A program made the position numbers and the translations under genes. From NCBI GenBank assembly GCA_031289285.1, contig JAITPT010000311.1:1-7269 (forward strand): a stretch of DNA of 7,269 bases, written 5' to 3'. Shown here one piece after another: positions 1 through 5,857 of the stretch. This DNA is from Puniceicoccales bacterium (GTDB taxonomy: Bacteria; Verrucomicrobiota; Verrucomicrobiia; Opitutales; UBA953). Position 1 is the first letter of the stretch. Every line of letters starts with the position of its first letter. The notes under the pieces were generated by a model. That model did not search any database and was not told the DNA's origin. It saw only the letters and a list, made by a program, of their open reading frames with translations.

Positions 1-207
1 AGCGAGCGTCTTCGGAGTCGCGTTGGGTGGTTTTCGCGGAGCATTGCTTTGGGCAGCGAGACATTTGTCAGTGCTCTTGCGAAGCAATACGGGAAGCGCA
101 ACGGTTTGAAGCGGCGGTTGACGCCTGCGTCGGTTTCTGCCTCGGAGACGGACGCTGTTTGGCCCGATGATTTGTGCGCAGTTCGCAAAGTCCGTGAAGC
201 CTGCTGA
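1..207 (+). CDS. C-terminal fragment of a REP-associated (RAYT/Y1-type) transposase
   Basis: The first reading frame is open from the window edge to a TGA at 205-207, giving 68 residues with no start inside the window. It reads SERLRSRVGWFSRSIALGSE at the start, then FVSALAKQYG, a KR-containing stretch, and a tail LCAVRKVREAC. This pattern (a hydrophobic 'xxWF/YFxxGxxLGSxxFV' segment, a basic region with KR, then a short 'LxxLRxLR' end) is what I know from the C-termini of REP-associated tyrosine transposases (IS200/IS605 Y1 relatives), which are common in Opitutaceae-type genomes. The catalytic HUH motif and tyrosine would lie upstream, outside the window, so activity cannot be judged. RAYTs act as single-strand DNA endonucleases on REP hairpins; repeats lie downstream at 182-228 and 568-684. 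The assignment rests on remembered family pattern, not on an alignment. Base use is more G/T-rich than the start of the rhamnosidase. Confidence 0.6.
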   Translation, partial: SERLRSRVGWFSRSIALGSETFVSALAKQYGKRNGLKRRLTPASVSASETDAVWPDDLCAVRKVREAC

Positions 208-228
208 GTTTGTCGCATGGTTTGCGAA
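182..228. repeat. 8-bp perfect inverted repeat spanning the transposase stop codon
   Basis: TTCGCAAA at 182-189 is the exact reverse complement of TTTGCGAA at 221-228, with 31 bases between. The TGA stop of the transposase fragment (205-207) lies in the loop. A third copy, TTCGCAAA, occurs at 419-426 in the same orientation as the first. It could be a terminal hairpin of the transposase unit, a weak transcription stop, or chance; there is no downstream T-run of the usual terminator kind. Confidence 0.3.
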
Positions 229-566
229 TATGTGAACGTGGGTGTGTGAACACATGAAAGCCTGAATGTCTCTGGGTTGTCGGGCGAGCAGAGTGTCGGG
301 GAAATTCGAGTTCGCGGTGGTAGTTGTCGGTGTGACTGTTTGTGCCGCCAGTGTCGTCCGACGCAAAAGACAAAAACAAGAAGTGGGAAGCGCTCGCTTT
401 CGAAGCATCGCCCATTTTTTCGCAAAAGTATCGAGGATATTGAAAACCTTTCTTCTTGGTTTCCGCTACAGGCGGAGCCACAAACGGAGTGTTGGCACAT
501 GGTAGTGTCGGTGTCGGTTTGAGTGAGCATTTTTCGGCAATTGTTCAGGCAAACGAGTCAGAAAAT
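208..566. other. Non-coding stretch between transposase tail and motif cluster
   Basis: About 360 bases with no gene I can support. Open frames exist on both strands (for example a 137-codon frame on the minus strand at 68-481), but their translations are rich in Ser, Arg, His and Thr, show no domain or fold signature, and one overlaps the transposase fragment on the opposite strand. Visible structure: a short hairpin TCCGC-TACAG-GCGGA at 462-476, TGTGAAC repeated at 231-237 and 245-251, and several GTGTCGG-like words between 293 and 515. It may be the decayed 3' flank of the mobile unit; this is inference. Confidence 0.5.
462..476. repeat. Small hairpin TCCGC-TACAG-GCGGA
   Basis: Perfect 5-bp stem (462-466 with 472-476) and a five-base loop, in the gene-free stretch downstream of the RAYT-like fragment. 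Its size is compatible with a degraded REP-like hairpin, but I see no GTAG-type tetranucleotide beside it and only one copy in the window, so it may be chance. Confidence 0.25.
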
Positions 567-567
567 A

Positions 568-684
568 GGGACGGGTCTGAAAAACCGAAAAGATTGGAAA
601 AGAAAAAAACAGGGACGGGTCTGAATAAAGATAAGGGACGAGAAAATGGGGACGGGTCCGAATAGAATAAGGGACGGGTCTGAA
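568..684 (+). repeat. Cluster of four 14-base direct repeats (GGGACGGGTCTGAA)
   Basis: Copies lie at 568-581, 612-625, 649-662 (GGGACGGGTCCGAA, one base different) and 671-684, all in the same orientation. A partial copy GGGACG is at 635-640. Start-to-start distances are 44, 37 and 22 bases. Each copy holds a short dyad GGAC-GG-GTCT; in the third copy it is perfect (GGAC-GG-GTCC). The spacers are A-rich, so the + strand from 561 to 690 is about 78% purine (28 pyrimidines in 130 bases by hand count). The block ends 42 bases before the rhamnosidase start codon. Possible readings are an array of operator sites, REP-like elements tied to the transposase upstream, or remains of replication slippage. 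Unequal and short spacers argue against CRISPR. Confidence 0.75.
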
Positions 685-695
685 AAAAGGGAACC

Positions 696-719
696 TTGAC
701 GTAAAACTGGTGTTTTATG
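696..719 (+). promoter_or_regulatory. Inverted repeat and possible -35 box just before the rhamnosidase gene
   Basis: TTGACG at 696-701 resembles a sigma70 -35 hexamer, but no good -10 box follows at normal spacing. Directly after it TAAAAC (702-707) and GTTTTA (712-717) form a perfect 6-bp inverted repeat with a TGGT loop, ending nine bases before the ATG at 727. It could be an operator dyad or a leader hairpin that masks translation initiation. The start codon has only a weak purine stretch (GAGA, 719-722) in front of it. Confidence 0.3.
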
Positions 720-726
720 AGACGAT

Positions 727-3405
727 ATGAAAACCGTCCGTTTTTTTGCTGTTGGGGTGCTCGCACTTGGAGTGCTTGCGCCTGCACTGGTAGCCCAAAC
801 CGCTACGCAAAACACTGGGGCCGCCCAGAACAAAGCCACGCAGAACGCCGCCAATAAGCTGCGCTGCGAATACCTCGACACGCCACTGGGGATTGACACA
901 GCCACACCACGACTCACATGGCAAATGCACACCACCCGCCAAGGCGCCCGCCAAAGCGCATACCAAATCCTCGTCGCTACCAAAACCGACCTGCTCCAAC
1001 CCGACAAAAGCGACGTGTGGAACTCTACAAAAACCACCAGCGATACAATGCGCGTCCACTACGCCGGAAAAACCCTGCACTCATTCACAAAATACTACTG
1101 GACAGTGCGCGTTTGGGACGAATCAGGAACGCCGTCACAATTCTCCAAACCCGCCTCCTTTGAAACCGCTATGCTGCGCCCCGACGACTGGCGCGGCACT
1201 TGGCTCTCCGACGGACACGACACCGCCAGCCTGCCCGCCGCTTTTTACCGTCGTAAATTCGCCGCCCCAAAAGAAATCGCCTCCGCCCGCGCATACGTCG
1301 CAGCCGGCGGATTATACGAGCTGCACGTGAACGGCGAAAAAGTCAGCGACCGCCTTCTCGAACCCGCCTACACTCGCTACGACCGCCGTAATCTTTACAC
1401 CACCTACGATGTCACCCAACTCCTTCACAAGGGACACAACGCTCTGGGCGTTTGGCTGGGTAACGGTTGGTATAACTTTCAGTCCAAAGCGGCGTGGGAT
1501 TTTCACCTCGCCCCGTGGCGAAATCGCCCGCGTTTTTGCCTCGATTTACGTATCGAATATAAAGACGGTTCCGTCGAAACAATCGCCTCCGATTCCCTTT
1601 GGAAAACCGCCGAAAGCCCGCTTCTCTACAATAGTTTCTACACCGGCGAACGCTACGATGCACGTCGCGAACTTCCCGGCTGGGACACTCCTTCTTTTAA
1701 CGACGCCGCATGGCGTCCCGCAACCCCCGTTCCCGCGCCTTCACAAAAAATTATCGCGCAACAATTGCACCCAATTCGCGCTGTTAAAGAATATGCTCCG
1801 TCCTCGGTTAAAAAAATCAATCCTCTCACTTGGCTTTTTACTTTTGATGAAAACATTGCCGGTGTCTCGCGCCTGAAAATAAGCGGTCCCGCCGGCACCG
1901 TTGTCGAGTTGAAACACGGCGAGCAGTTAAATAAAAATGGGCTTATTGACAATCGCCTTATCGCACAGTTTCAAAAAGTTGGGAGAAGAGACCCGCCCGA
2001 CCCGTTTCAGGTTGATAAATATATTCTCTCCGGCAAAGGCACCGAGACATTTTCCGCCCGTTTCGGCTACAAGGGTTTCCGCTATGTGGAGATACACACG
2101 TCCATTCCACTTGAGCTTACAGCACAAAATCTTACGTCAATCGCCATCCACACGGACGTCCCTTTGGCGGGTGGGCTAAAAACCTCCGACGAGTTGGTGA
2201 ATAAAATCTTTGCGGCGGCAAATGTTACCTATCTTAACAATCTCCACGGCATCCCGACTGATTGCCCGCATCGCGAGAAAAATGGCTGGACTGGCGACGC
2301 CCATTTGCTCATAGAAACAGCACTCTACAACTACGACGCAATTACCGTTTATGAGAAATGGATGAACGACCATCTTGACGCGCAACGTCCCGATGGCACA
2401 CTGCCCGGAATTATCCCCGCAACCGACTGGGGATACAAAAATCTCAACGGTGTGGATTGGGTGAGCACTATCGCCATTATCCCGTGGCAGCTTTATCTTT
2501 TTTACGGCGACAAAACCGTTTTGGAAAGAACTTACGACGCGCTGAAACTCTATGTCACGATGTTGGAAAAGCGGAGCAACAACACGTTTTTGACAAATTG
2601 GGCACTCGGCGATTGGAACACCTACAAGACACGTAGCAACAAAGAGTTTATTTCCTCTTTATATTATTTCCTCGACGCAAAAATTCTTTCGCAAGAGGCG
2701 CATGTTCTCGGCAAAAAAGAGGACGCAGTTTATTACGCCGCGCTTGCCGAAAAAATAAAATCCGCTATCAATAAAAAGTTTTTTGATAGCGAGAAAAACA
2801 TTTATGCTCGCGGCTCGCAAACCGAGCTTTCGGCGGCGTTGATGTTTGACATTGTCCCCGCTGAGTTACGCCCCAAAGTGGCGGCGCGTCTGGCGGAGAA
2901 AGTTCATTCCAACAACGACCATTTAGATGTCGGGATGCTGGGGTCGAAAACACTCTTCAACGCGCTGAGTGAAAACGGCAGCGCGGATTTGGCGTTCACT
3001 GTGTTGACCCAAAAAACGCATCCTTCGCTGGGCTACTATATATCCATAGGCGGGACGACTCTGTATGAAGAATGGTTGGCGGATACGCGCCGCTTGTCCT
3101 CGTTAAATCATCCTTGCTGGGGTGAATGTTCGGCGTGGATGTATAAATGTTTCGCGGGGATTTTTCCCGACCCTGCTGCCCCGGGTTTTAAGAATATCAT
3201 TTTGAAACCAGTGTTTGTGCGCGGATTAGATTGGGCGGAGGCGTGGCACGAGACGCCGTTTGGAAAAGTCGAGTCGGCGTGGAAGCGCGAAAACGGGCGC
3301 GTCACATGGCGTGTGCGTGTGCCGCCAAACGCCACCGCCACCGTGTTTTTGCCATCCGGCGAAAAACGCCAGATCGCCTCCGGCGCGTATCTCTTCACGG
3401 AATAA
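727..3405 (+). CDS. Exported alpha-L-rhamnosidase, glycoside hydrolase family 78
   Basis: Hydrolyses terminal alpha-L-rhamnose from glycans or glycosides by an inverting mechanism; probably periplasmic or surface-exposed. The 892-residue protein starts with a signal peptide (MKTVRFF, then a hydrophobic run to about A23). Domains in order: Ig-like region with LRCEYLDTP and PRLTWQM (about 45-148), rhamnosidase N-terminal beta domain with LYELHVNGEKV and NGWYN (about 170-335), concanavalin-like domain ending GYKGFRYVEIH (about 347-455), (alpha/alpha)6 barrel (about 478-800), and C-terminal beta domain (about 805-890). The motif DCPHREKNGWTGD at 512-524 holds the expected acidic triad D512, E517 and D524, spaced as in Bacillus RhaB; E781 in TTLYEEW is the likely fourth catalytic acid. 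Length is normal for the family. Its 5' and 3' parts differ strongly in synonymous codon choice. Aglycone and linkage specificity cannot be read from sequence. Confidence 0.93.
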   Translation: MKTVRFFAVGVLALGVLAPALVAQTATQNTGAAQNKATQNAANKLRCEYLDTPLGIDTATPRLTWQMHTTRQGARQSAYQILVATKTDLLQPDKSDVWNSTKTTSDTMRVHYAGKTLHSFTKYYWTVRVWDESGTPSQFSKPASFETAMLRPDDWRGTWLSDGHDTASLPAAFYRRKFAAPKEIASARAYVAAGGLYELHVNGEKVSDRLLEPAYTRYDRRNLYTTYDVTQLLHKGHNALGVWLGNGWYNFQSKAAWDFHLAPWRNRPRFCLDLRIEYKDGSVETIASDSLWKTAESPLLYNSFYTGERYDARRELPGWDTPSFNDAAWRPATPVPAPSQKIIAQQLHPIRAVKEYAPSSVKKINPLTWLFTFDENIAGVSRLKISGPAGTVVELKHGEQLNKNGLIDNRLIAQFQKVGRRDPPDPFQVDKYILSGKGTETFSARFGYKGFRYVEIHTSIPLELTAQNLTSIAIHTDVPLAGGLKTSDELVNKIFAAANVTYLNNLHGIPTDCPHREKNGWTGDAHLLIETALYNYDAITVYEKWMNDHLDAQRPDGTLPGIIPATDWGYKNLNGVDWVSTIAIIPWQLYLFYGDKTVLERTYDALKLYVTMLEKRSNNTFLTNWALGDWNTYKTRSNKEFISSLYYFLDAKILSQEAHVLGKKEDAVYYAALAEKIKSAINKKFFDSEKNIYARGSQTELSAALMFDIVPAELRPKVAARLAEKVHSNNDHLDVGMLGSKTLFNALSENGSADLAFTVLTQKTHPSLGYYISIGGTTLYEEWLADTRRLSSLNHPCWGECSAWMYKCFAGIFPDPAAPGFKNIILKPVFVRGLDWAEAWHETPFGKVESAWKRENGRVTWRVRVPPNATATVFLPSGEKRQIASGAYLFTE

Positions 3406-3445
3406 TTCTCTCGCGGGGGCAGGCGCGGGCGGCAAGTCTGGGGGC

Positions 3446-4249
3446 ATGAAAATACCGCCGCACCCAAGCGCGATTGTCGCGCCGGAAGCCGAAGTCGGAG
3501 AAGATGTGTCAATCGGCCCGTTTGCGATTATCGAACCGGAAACTCGCCTTGGCGACCGTTGCCAAATTGCGGCGCACGCGATTATCAAGCGCGGCACACG
3601 TCTTGGCGCGAATGTCAGCGTTGACCACCACGCCGTCGTTGGCGGTGCGCCGCAGGATTTGGGTTTCGACATCGCGACGGAGAGCGGCGTTGAAATTGGC
3701 GCGGGGACGAGCATCCGCGAGTTTGCGACAATCCACCGCGCCTCGAAGTCCGGCCATTTCACAATCGTTGGCGCGAATTGTTACCTGATGGCCTGTTCGC
3801 ACGTTGCGCACGACTGTGTGTTGGGCGAGGGGGTGGTGGTGGCAAACACTGCGTTGTTGGCGGGGCATGTGCATGTTGGCGACAAGGCGTTTGTGAGTGG
3901 CGGCGTGGTCGTCCACCAATTTGTGCGGCTTGGCGAAAGTGTGATGACGAGCGGCAACGCCCGTCTTGGCATGGACGTGCCGCCCTATGTTGTCGCGCTG
4001 GAGCGCAACAATGTCTCCGGCTTAAATCTTGTGGGTCTGCGGCGGCGCGGTTTTTCGCGGGAGGTTATCGCCGACTTAAAAAATTGTTACCGCGCCGTGT
4101 ATCAGGATGGGAAGTTTAATTTCCCTGCGAATGCTGCTGCTGCGCTTGCCGCAGGTTTGCCGCAGACGTCGGAGGGGCGAAACTTCCTCGCTTTTTTCAC
4201 CGACGGGGAAAGCAGCCGTCGGCAGTTTGCGCGTCCGCGAAGCGAGTGA
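3446..4249 (+). CDS. lpxA: Acyl-ACP--UDP-N-acetylglucosamine O-acyltransferase (LpxA)
   Basis: Transfers a 3-hydroxyacyl chain from ACP to the 3-OH of UDP-GlcNAc, the first step of lipid A synthesis, in the cytoplasm as a homotrimer. The 267-residue product (E. coli LpxA has 262) has hexapeptide repeats of a left-handed beta-helix from about residue 8 to 185 and a helical C-terminus beginning GLRRRGFSREVI. Against remembered E. coli LpxA, H122 in SHVAHDC matches catalytic H125, H119 matches H122, H141 matches H144, H157 matches H160, and N194 and R200 match the nucleotide-contacting N198 and R204. G170 falls at the acyl-length position G173. K76 of E. coli is replaced by G73. The ATG at 3446 gives the family-typical N-terminus MKIPPHPSAIVAPEAEVG; the same frame extends upstream into the rhamnosidase gene but adds only non-family sequence. 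It lies 40 bases after that gene. No lpxD, fabZ, lpxC or lpxB is in view. Confidence 0.92.
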   Translation: MKIPPHPSAIVAPEAEVGEDVSIGPFAIIEPETRLGDRCQIAAHAIIKRGTRLGANVSVDHHAVVGGAPQDLGFDIATESGVEIGAGTSIREFATIHRASKSGHFTIVGANCYLMACSHVAHDCVLGEGVVVANTALLAGHVHVGDKAFVSGGVVVHQFVRLGESVMTSGNARLGMDVPPYVVALERNNVSGLNLVGLRRRGFSREVIADLKNCYRAVYQDGKFNFPANAAAALAAGLPQTSEGRNFLAFFTDGESSRRQFARPRSE

Positions 4250-4251
4250 CG

Positions 4252-4300
4252 GTCCGCCCGCTGCGCCGTCGCCGCGCCGCCTTTCTGGCGTTAGGCGGAC
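4252..4300. terminator. Possible weak bidirectional stop between convergent lpxA and thuA-like genes
   Basis: GTCCGCC at 4252-4258 is the reverse complement of GGCGGAC at 4294-4300, enclosing a very GC-rich 35-base interval that spans the whole gap between the two convergent genes and the stop codon of the ThuA gene. No U-run follows on either strand, so an intrinsic terminator is doubtful; the pairing is reported because nothing better is found in this 41-base intergenic gap. Confidence 0.15.
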
Positions 4301-5073
4301 AGGGGCAACGGTTCGAGGGGCGGGGTGTTTGGGGCGGCGTCGGGGATGCGCACGGTTGGGCGCACCCATTGCGCGGCGTTGGCGAGGACGCGGCGAACGT
4401 TGGCGTCGTGGTAGGTCGGGTAGGTCTCGTGGCCCGGGCGGAAATAAAAGATGCGTCCGTTGCCGCGCTGCCAAGTGGCACCGCTGCGGAAAACCTCGCC
4501 GCCCGTGAACCAAGAGATGAAAACCACGTTGTCCGGCTCGGGGATGGTGAACGGCTCGCCATACATTTCTTCGCGCTCCAGCTCGAAATGCTCCGGCAAA
4601 CCAGCGGCTATCGGGTGCGCAGGGTTGACCACCCAGAGGCGCTCCTTGTCGTTTGCTTCGCGCCATTTCAACGAGCAGTTTGCCCCCATGAGTGTTTTGA
4701 AAAGTTTGGAGTGATGCGCGGAGTGCAGCGCGATAAACCCCATGCCCTCGAGCACACGTTTTTGGGCGCGCAGGACGACGGCGTCGGCGACTTCGCGGTG
4801 CGCGGCGTGCCCCCACCAGACGAGGACATCGGTGGCGTCGAGCACGTCTTGCGTGAGGCCGTGCTCGGGTTCGTCGAGCGTGGCGGTGCGCACGACGGCG
4901 GCGGGGATTTGCGCGAGGGCGTCAGCGAGCGCGGCATGGATGCCGTGCGGGTAAATCGCGGCGGCGGCGGGGTCGGTTTTTTCGTGGCGGTATTCGTTCC
5001 AAACGGTGATGCGCAGGGGCGCAGTTTGGGCGACGACGGCGGCAGCGGCGGCGGGTGGAGTGGTGGTTGGCAT
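4291..5073 (-). CDS. ThuA-domain protein (trehalose utilisation protein family)
   Basis: A 260-residue protein with the ThuA-like, class I glutamine-amidotransferase-type fold. Conserved blocks run in order: ITVWNEYRHEK (22-32), YPHGIHAALADAL (41-53), VLVWWGHAAHREVADAVV (83-100), RVLEGMGFIALHSAHHSK (106-123), LKWREANDKERLWVV (135-149), HPIAAGLPEHFE (153-164), EEMYGEPFTIPEPD (168-181), FISWFTGGEVFRSG (185-198) and IFYFRPGHETYPTYH (208-222). These match the canonical ThuA subfamily almost throughout. In Sinorhizobium ThuA is involved in trehalose and related disaccharide catabolism, but the chemistry of most family members is unsettled, so no substrate is assigned. There is no signal peptide; the Ala/Pro/Thr-rich first 19 residues are variable and the C-terminal 20 are Pro-rich. 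No other ATG start fits before the conserved domain. It is the last gene of the leftward trio, 36 bases after the exporter gene. Confidence 0.9.
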   Translation of the reverse strand: MPTTTPPAAAAAVVAQTAPLRITVWNEYRHEKTDPAAAAIYPHGIHAALADALAQIPAAVVRTATLDEPEHGLTQDVLDATDVLVWWGHAAHREVADAVVLRAQKRVLEGMGFIALHSAHHSKLFKTLMGANCSLKWREANDKERLWVVNPAHPIAAGLPEHFELEREEMYGEPFTIPEPDNVVFISWFTGGEVFRSGATWQRGNGRIFYFRPGHETYPTYHDANVRRVLANAAQWVRPTVRIPDAAPNTPPLEPLPLSA

Positions 5074-5109
5074 GTTGAGGGAGTGGTTGGTGAGGGTGGT
5101 TAGAAAACG

Positions 5110-5850
5110 TCAGAAGGAAAGGGAATCGAGCGCGAGTTTGAGCGCGAGGGCGAGCAGGATGACGCCCATGACGCGGTCGAGCCAGTGCCCGAAACGCAGG
5201 AAGACGGCGCGGACGCTCGCCTTAGTGAAAAAGCAGGAGACGCAGCTGAACCAGACGGCAGTCATCGCCGCCATCCAGACGCCGTAAAACAGGCGGGCGG
5301 GAAAAGGCGAGTCGGGGCCGACGATTTTTCCCGATGTGAAAACGGCGACGAAGAAGAGGGCGACTTTGGGGTTGAGGACGTTGACTAAGAGACCTTGGCG
5401 AAAGGCGGCGGCAGCGGAAAACGTGGCGGGCGCGGCGGCGGTTGGCGCGGCGGCATCTTCGCGTTGGCGGGCGTCGAGCATCGCTTCGCCGGACGCACTG
5501 GCGTCCGCACCTGCGCCGACGTCTGCGCCGACGCCGACGGTGGTTTGCGGTTTTGCCAGCAGGGCCTTCACGCCTATCCACGCGAGATAGGCCGCGCCGA
5601 CGTATTTCACCGCCTCGGCAGCTTGCGGGTATTGTTTGAGCAGCCAGCCCAGACCGATGAGGGAGTAGGCGACGTGGAAAAAAATCCCTGTCGCGATACC
5701 GAGGCTCGTCCAAATCGCGACGCGTCGCCCGTGTGCGATGCTTTGCTGGAAAACGATTGCGAAGTCGGGACCGGGGCTGGCGACCCCGACTGCGTGGAAG
5801 GCGGCGACCCGCGCAAACTCGTTTAAGAAAGGGGAAATGTCCATTGGCAT
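5110..5850 (-). CDS. LysE/RhtB-family amino-acid exporter
   Basis: Inner-membrane exporter of the LysE superfamily, which expels amino acids or related small molecules using the proton gradient. The 246-residue protein has hydrophobic segments at about 11-35, 45-70, 83-99, 152-173, 187-207 and 226-243, in line with six membrane spans. The family signature SPGPDFAIVFQQSIAHGRR is at 25-43, and the conserved LLVNVLNPKVALFFVAVF at 154-171 marks the second half. The loop between spans three and four (about 101-147) is enlarged and Ala/Gly/Asp-rich (VGVGADVGAGADASASG); usual members are nearer 205-210 residues, so roughly 35 residues are extra here. Two ATGs compete: 5850 (MPMDIS) and 5844 (MDIS); neither has a clear Shine-Dalgarno. 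It starts 7 bases after the stop of the upstream foldase gene, so translational coupling is likely. The substrate cannot be predicted. Confidence 0.88.
   Translation of the reverse strand: MPMDISPFLNEFARVAAFHAVGVASPGPDFAIVFQQSIAHGRRVAIWTSLGIATGIFFHVAYSLIGLGWLLKQYPQAAEAVKYVGAAYLAWIGVKALLAKPQTTVGVGADVGAGADASASGEAMLDARQREDAAAPTAAAPATFSAAAAFRQGLLVNVLNPKVALFFVAVFTSGKIVGPDSPFPARLFYGVWMAAMTAVWFSCVSCFFTKASVRAVFLRFGHWLDRVMGVILLALALKLALDSLSF
5490..5534. repeat. Hairpin plus 12-bp tandem repeat inside the exporter gene
   Basis: CGGACGC (5490-5496), loop ACTG, and GCGTCCG (5501-5507) form a perfect 7-bp stem. Just beyond, two 12-base units, CTGCGCCGACGT (5511-5522) and CTGCGCCGACGC (5523-5534), match at 11 of 12 positions. 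Together they encode part of the extra Gly/Ala/Asp-rich loop of the LysE-type exporter (VGAD / VGAGAD). The length is in frame. Replication slippage or insertion of a short repeat element would both explain it. Confidence 0.65.
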
Positions 5851-5857
5851 TCGCCGC

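Noticed and set aside
68..481. 137-codon open frame on the minus strand
   Set aside because: It runs opposite to the better supported transposase tail, the product is Ser/Arg/His-rich with no recognisable domain, and no sensible initiation signal precedes it.
568..684. Short CRISPR array
   Set aside because: Motif is only 14 bases, start-to-start distances are 44, 37 and 22, spacers are A-rich low-complexity sequence, and no cas gene is present.
558..1037. 159-codon minus-strand open frame across the motif cluster and rhamnosidase start
   Set aside because: Its C-terminal 'DPS/FSDPS' repeats merely translate the 14-base DNA repeats, and the rest is antisense to a clear GH78 gene.
3260..3445. 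N-terminal extension of LpxA by 62 residues into the rhamnosidase gene
   Set aside because: The added residues are Arg/Pro/Cys-rich and unlike any LpxA start; the ATG at 3446 gives the family-typical N-terminus.
3226..3762. 178-codon minus-strand open frame opposite the rhamnosidase end and lpxA
   Set aside because: Shadow frame of two well supported genes in GC-rich DNA; no domain signature.
4076..4816. 246-codon minus-strand open frame overlapping thuA in another frame
   Set aside because: Arg/Pro-rich product typical of out-of-frame translation; the ThuA frame on the same strand is strongly conserved.
4246..5103. 285-codon plus-strand open frame antisense to the ThuA gene
   Set aside because: Long only because GC-rich antisense frames lack stops; product is Gly/Val/Arg-rich with no family match that I recognise.
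5395..5826. 143-codon plus-strand open frame antisense to the exporter
   Set aside because: Antisense shadow; the minus-strand frame has the SPGPDF signature and six hydrophobic spans.
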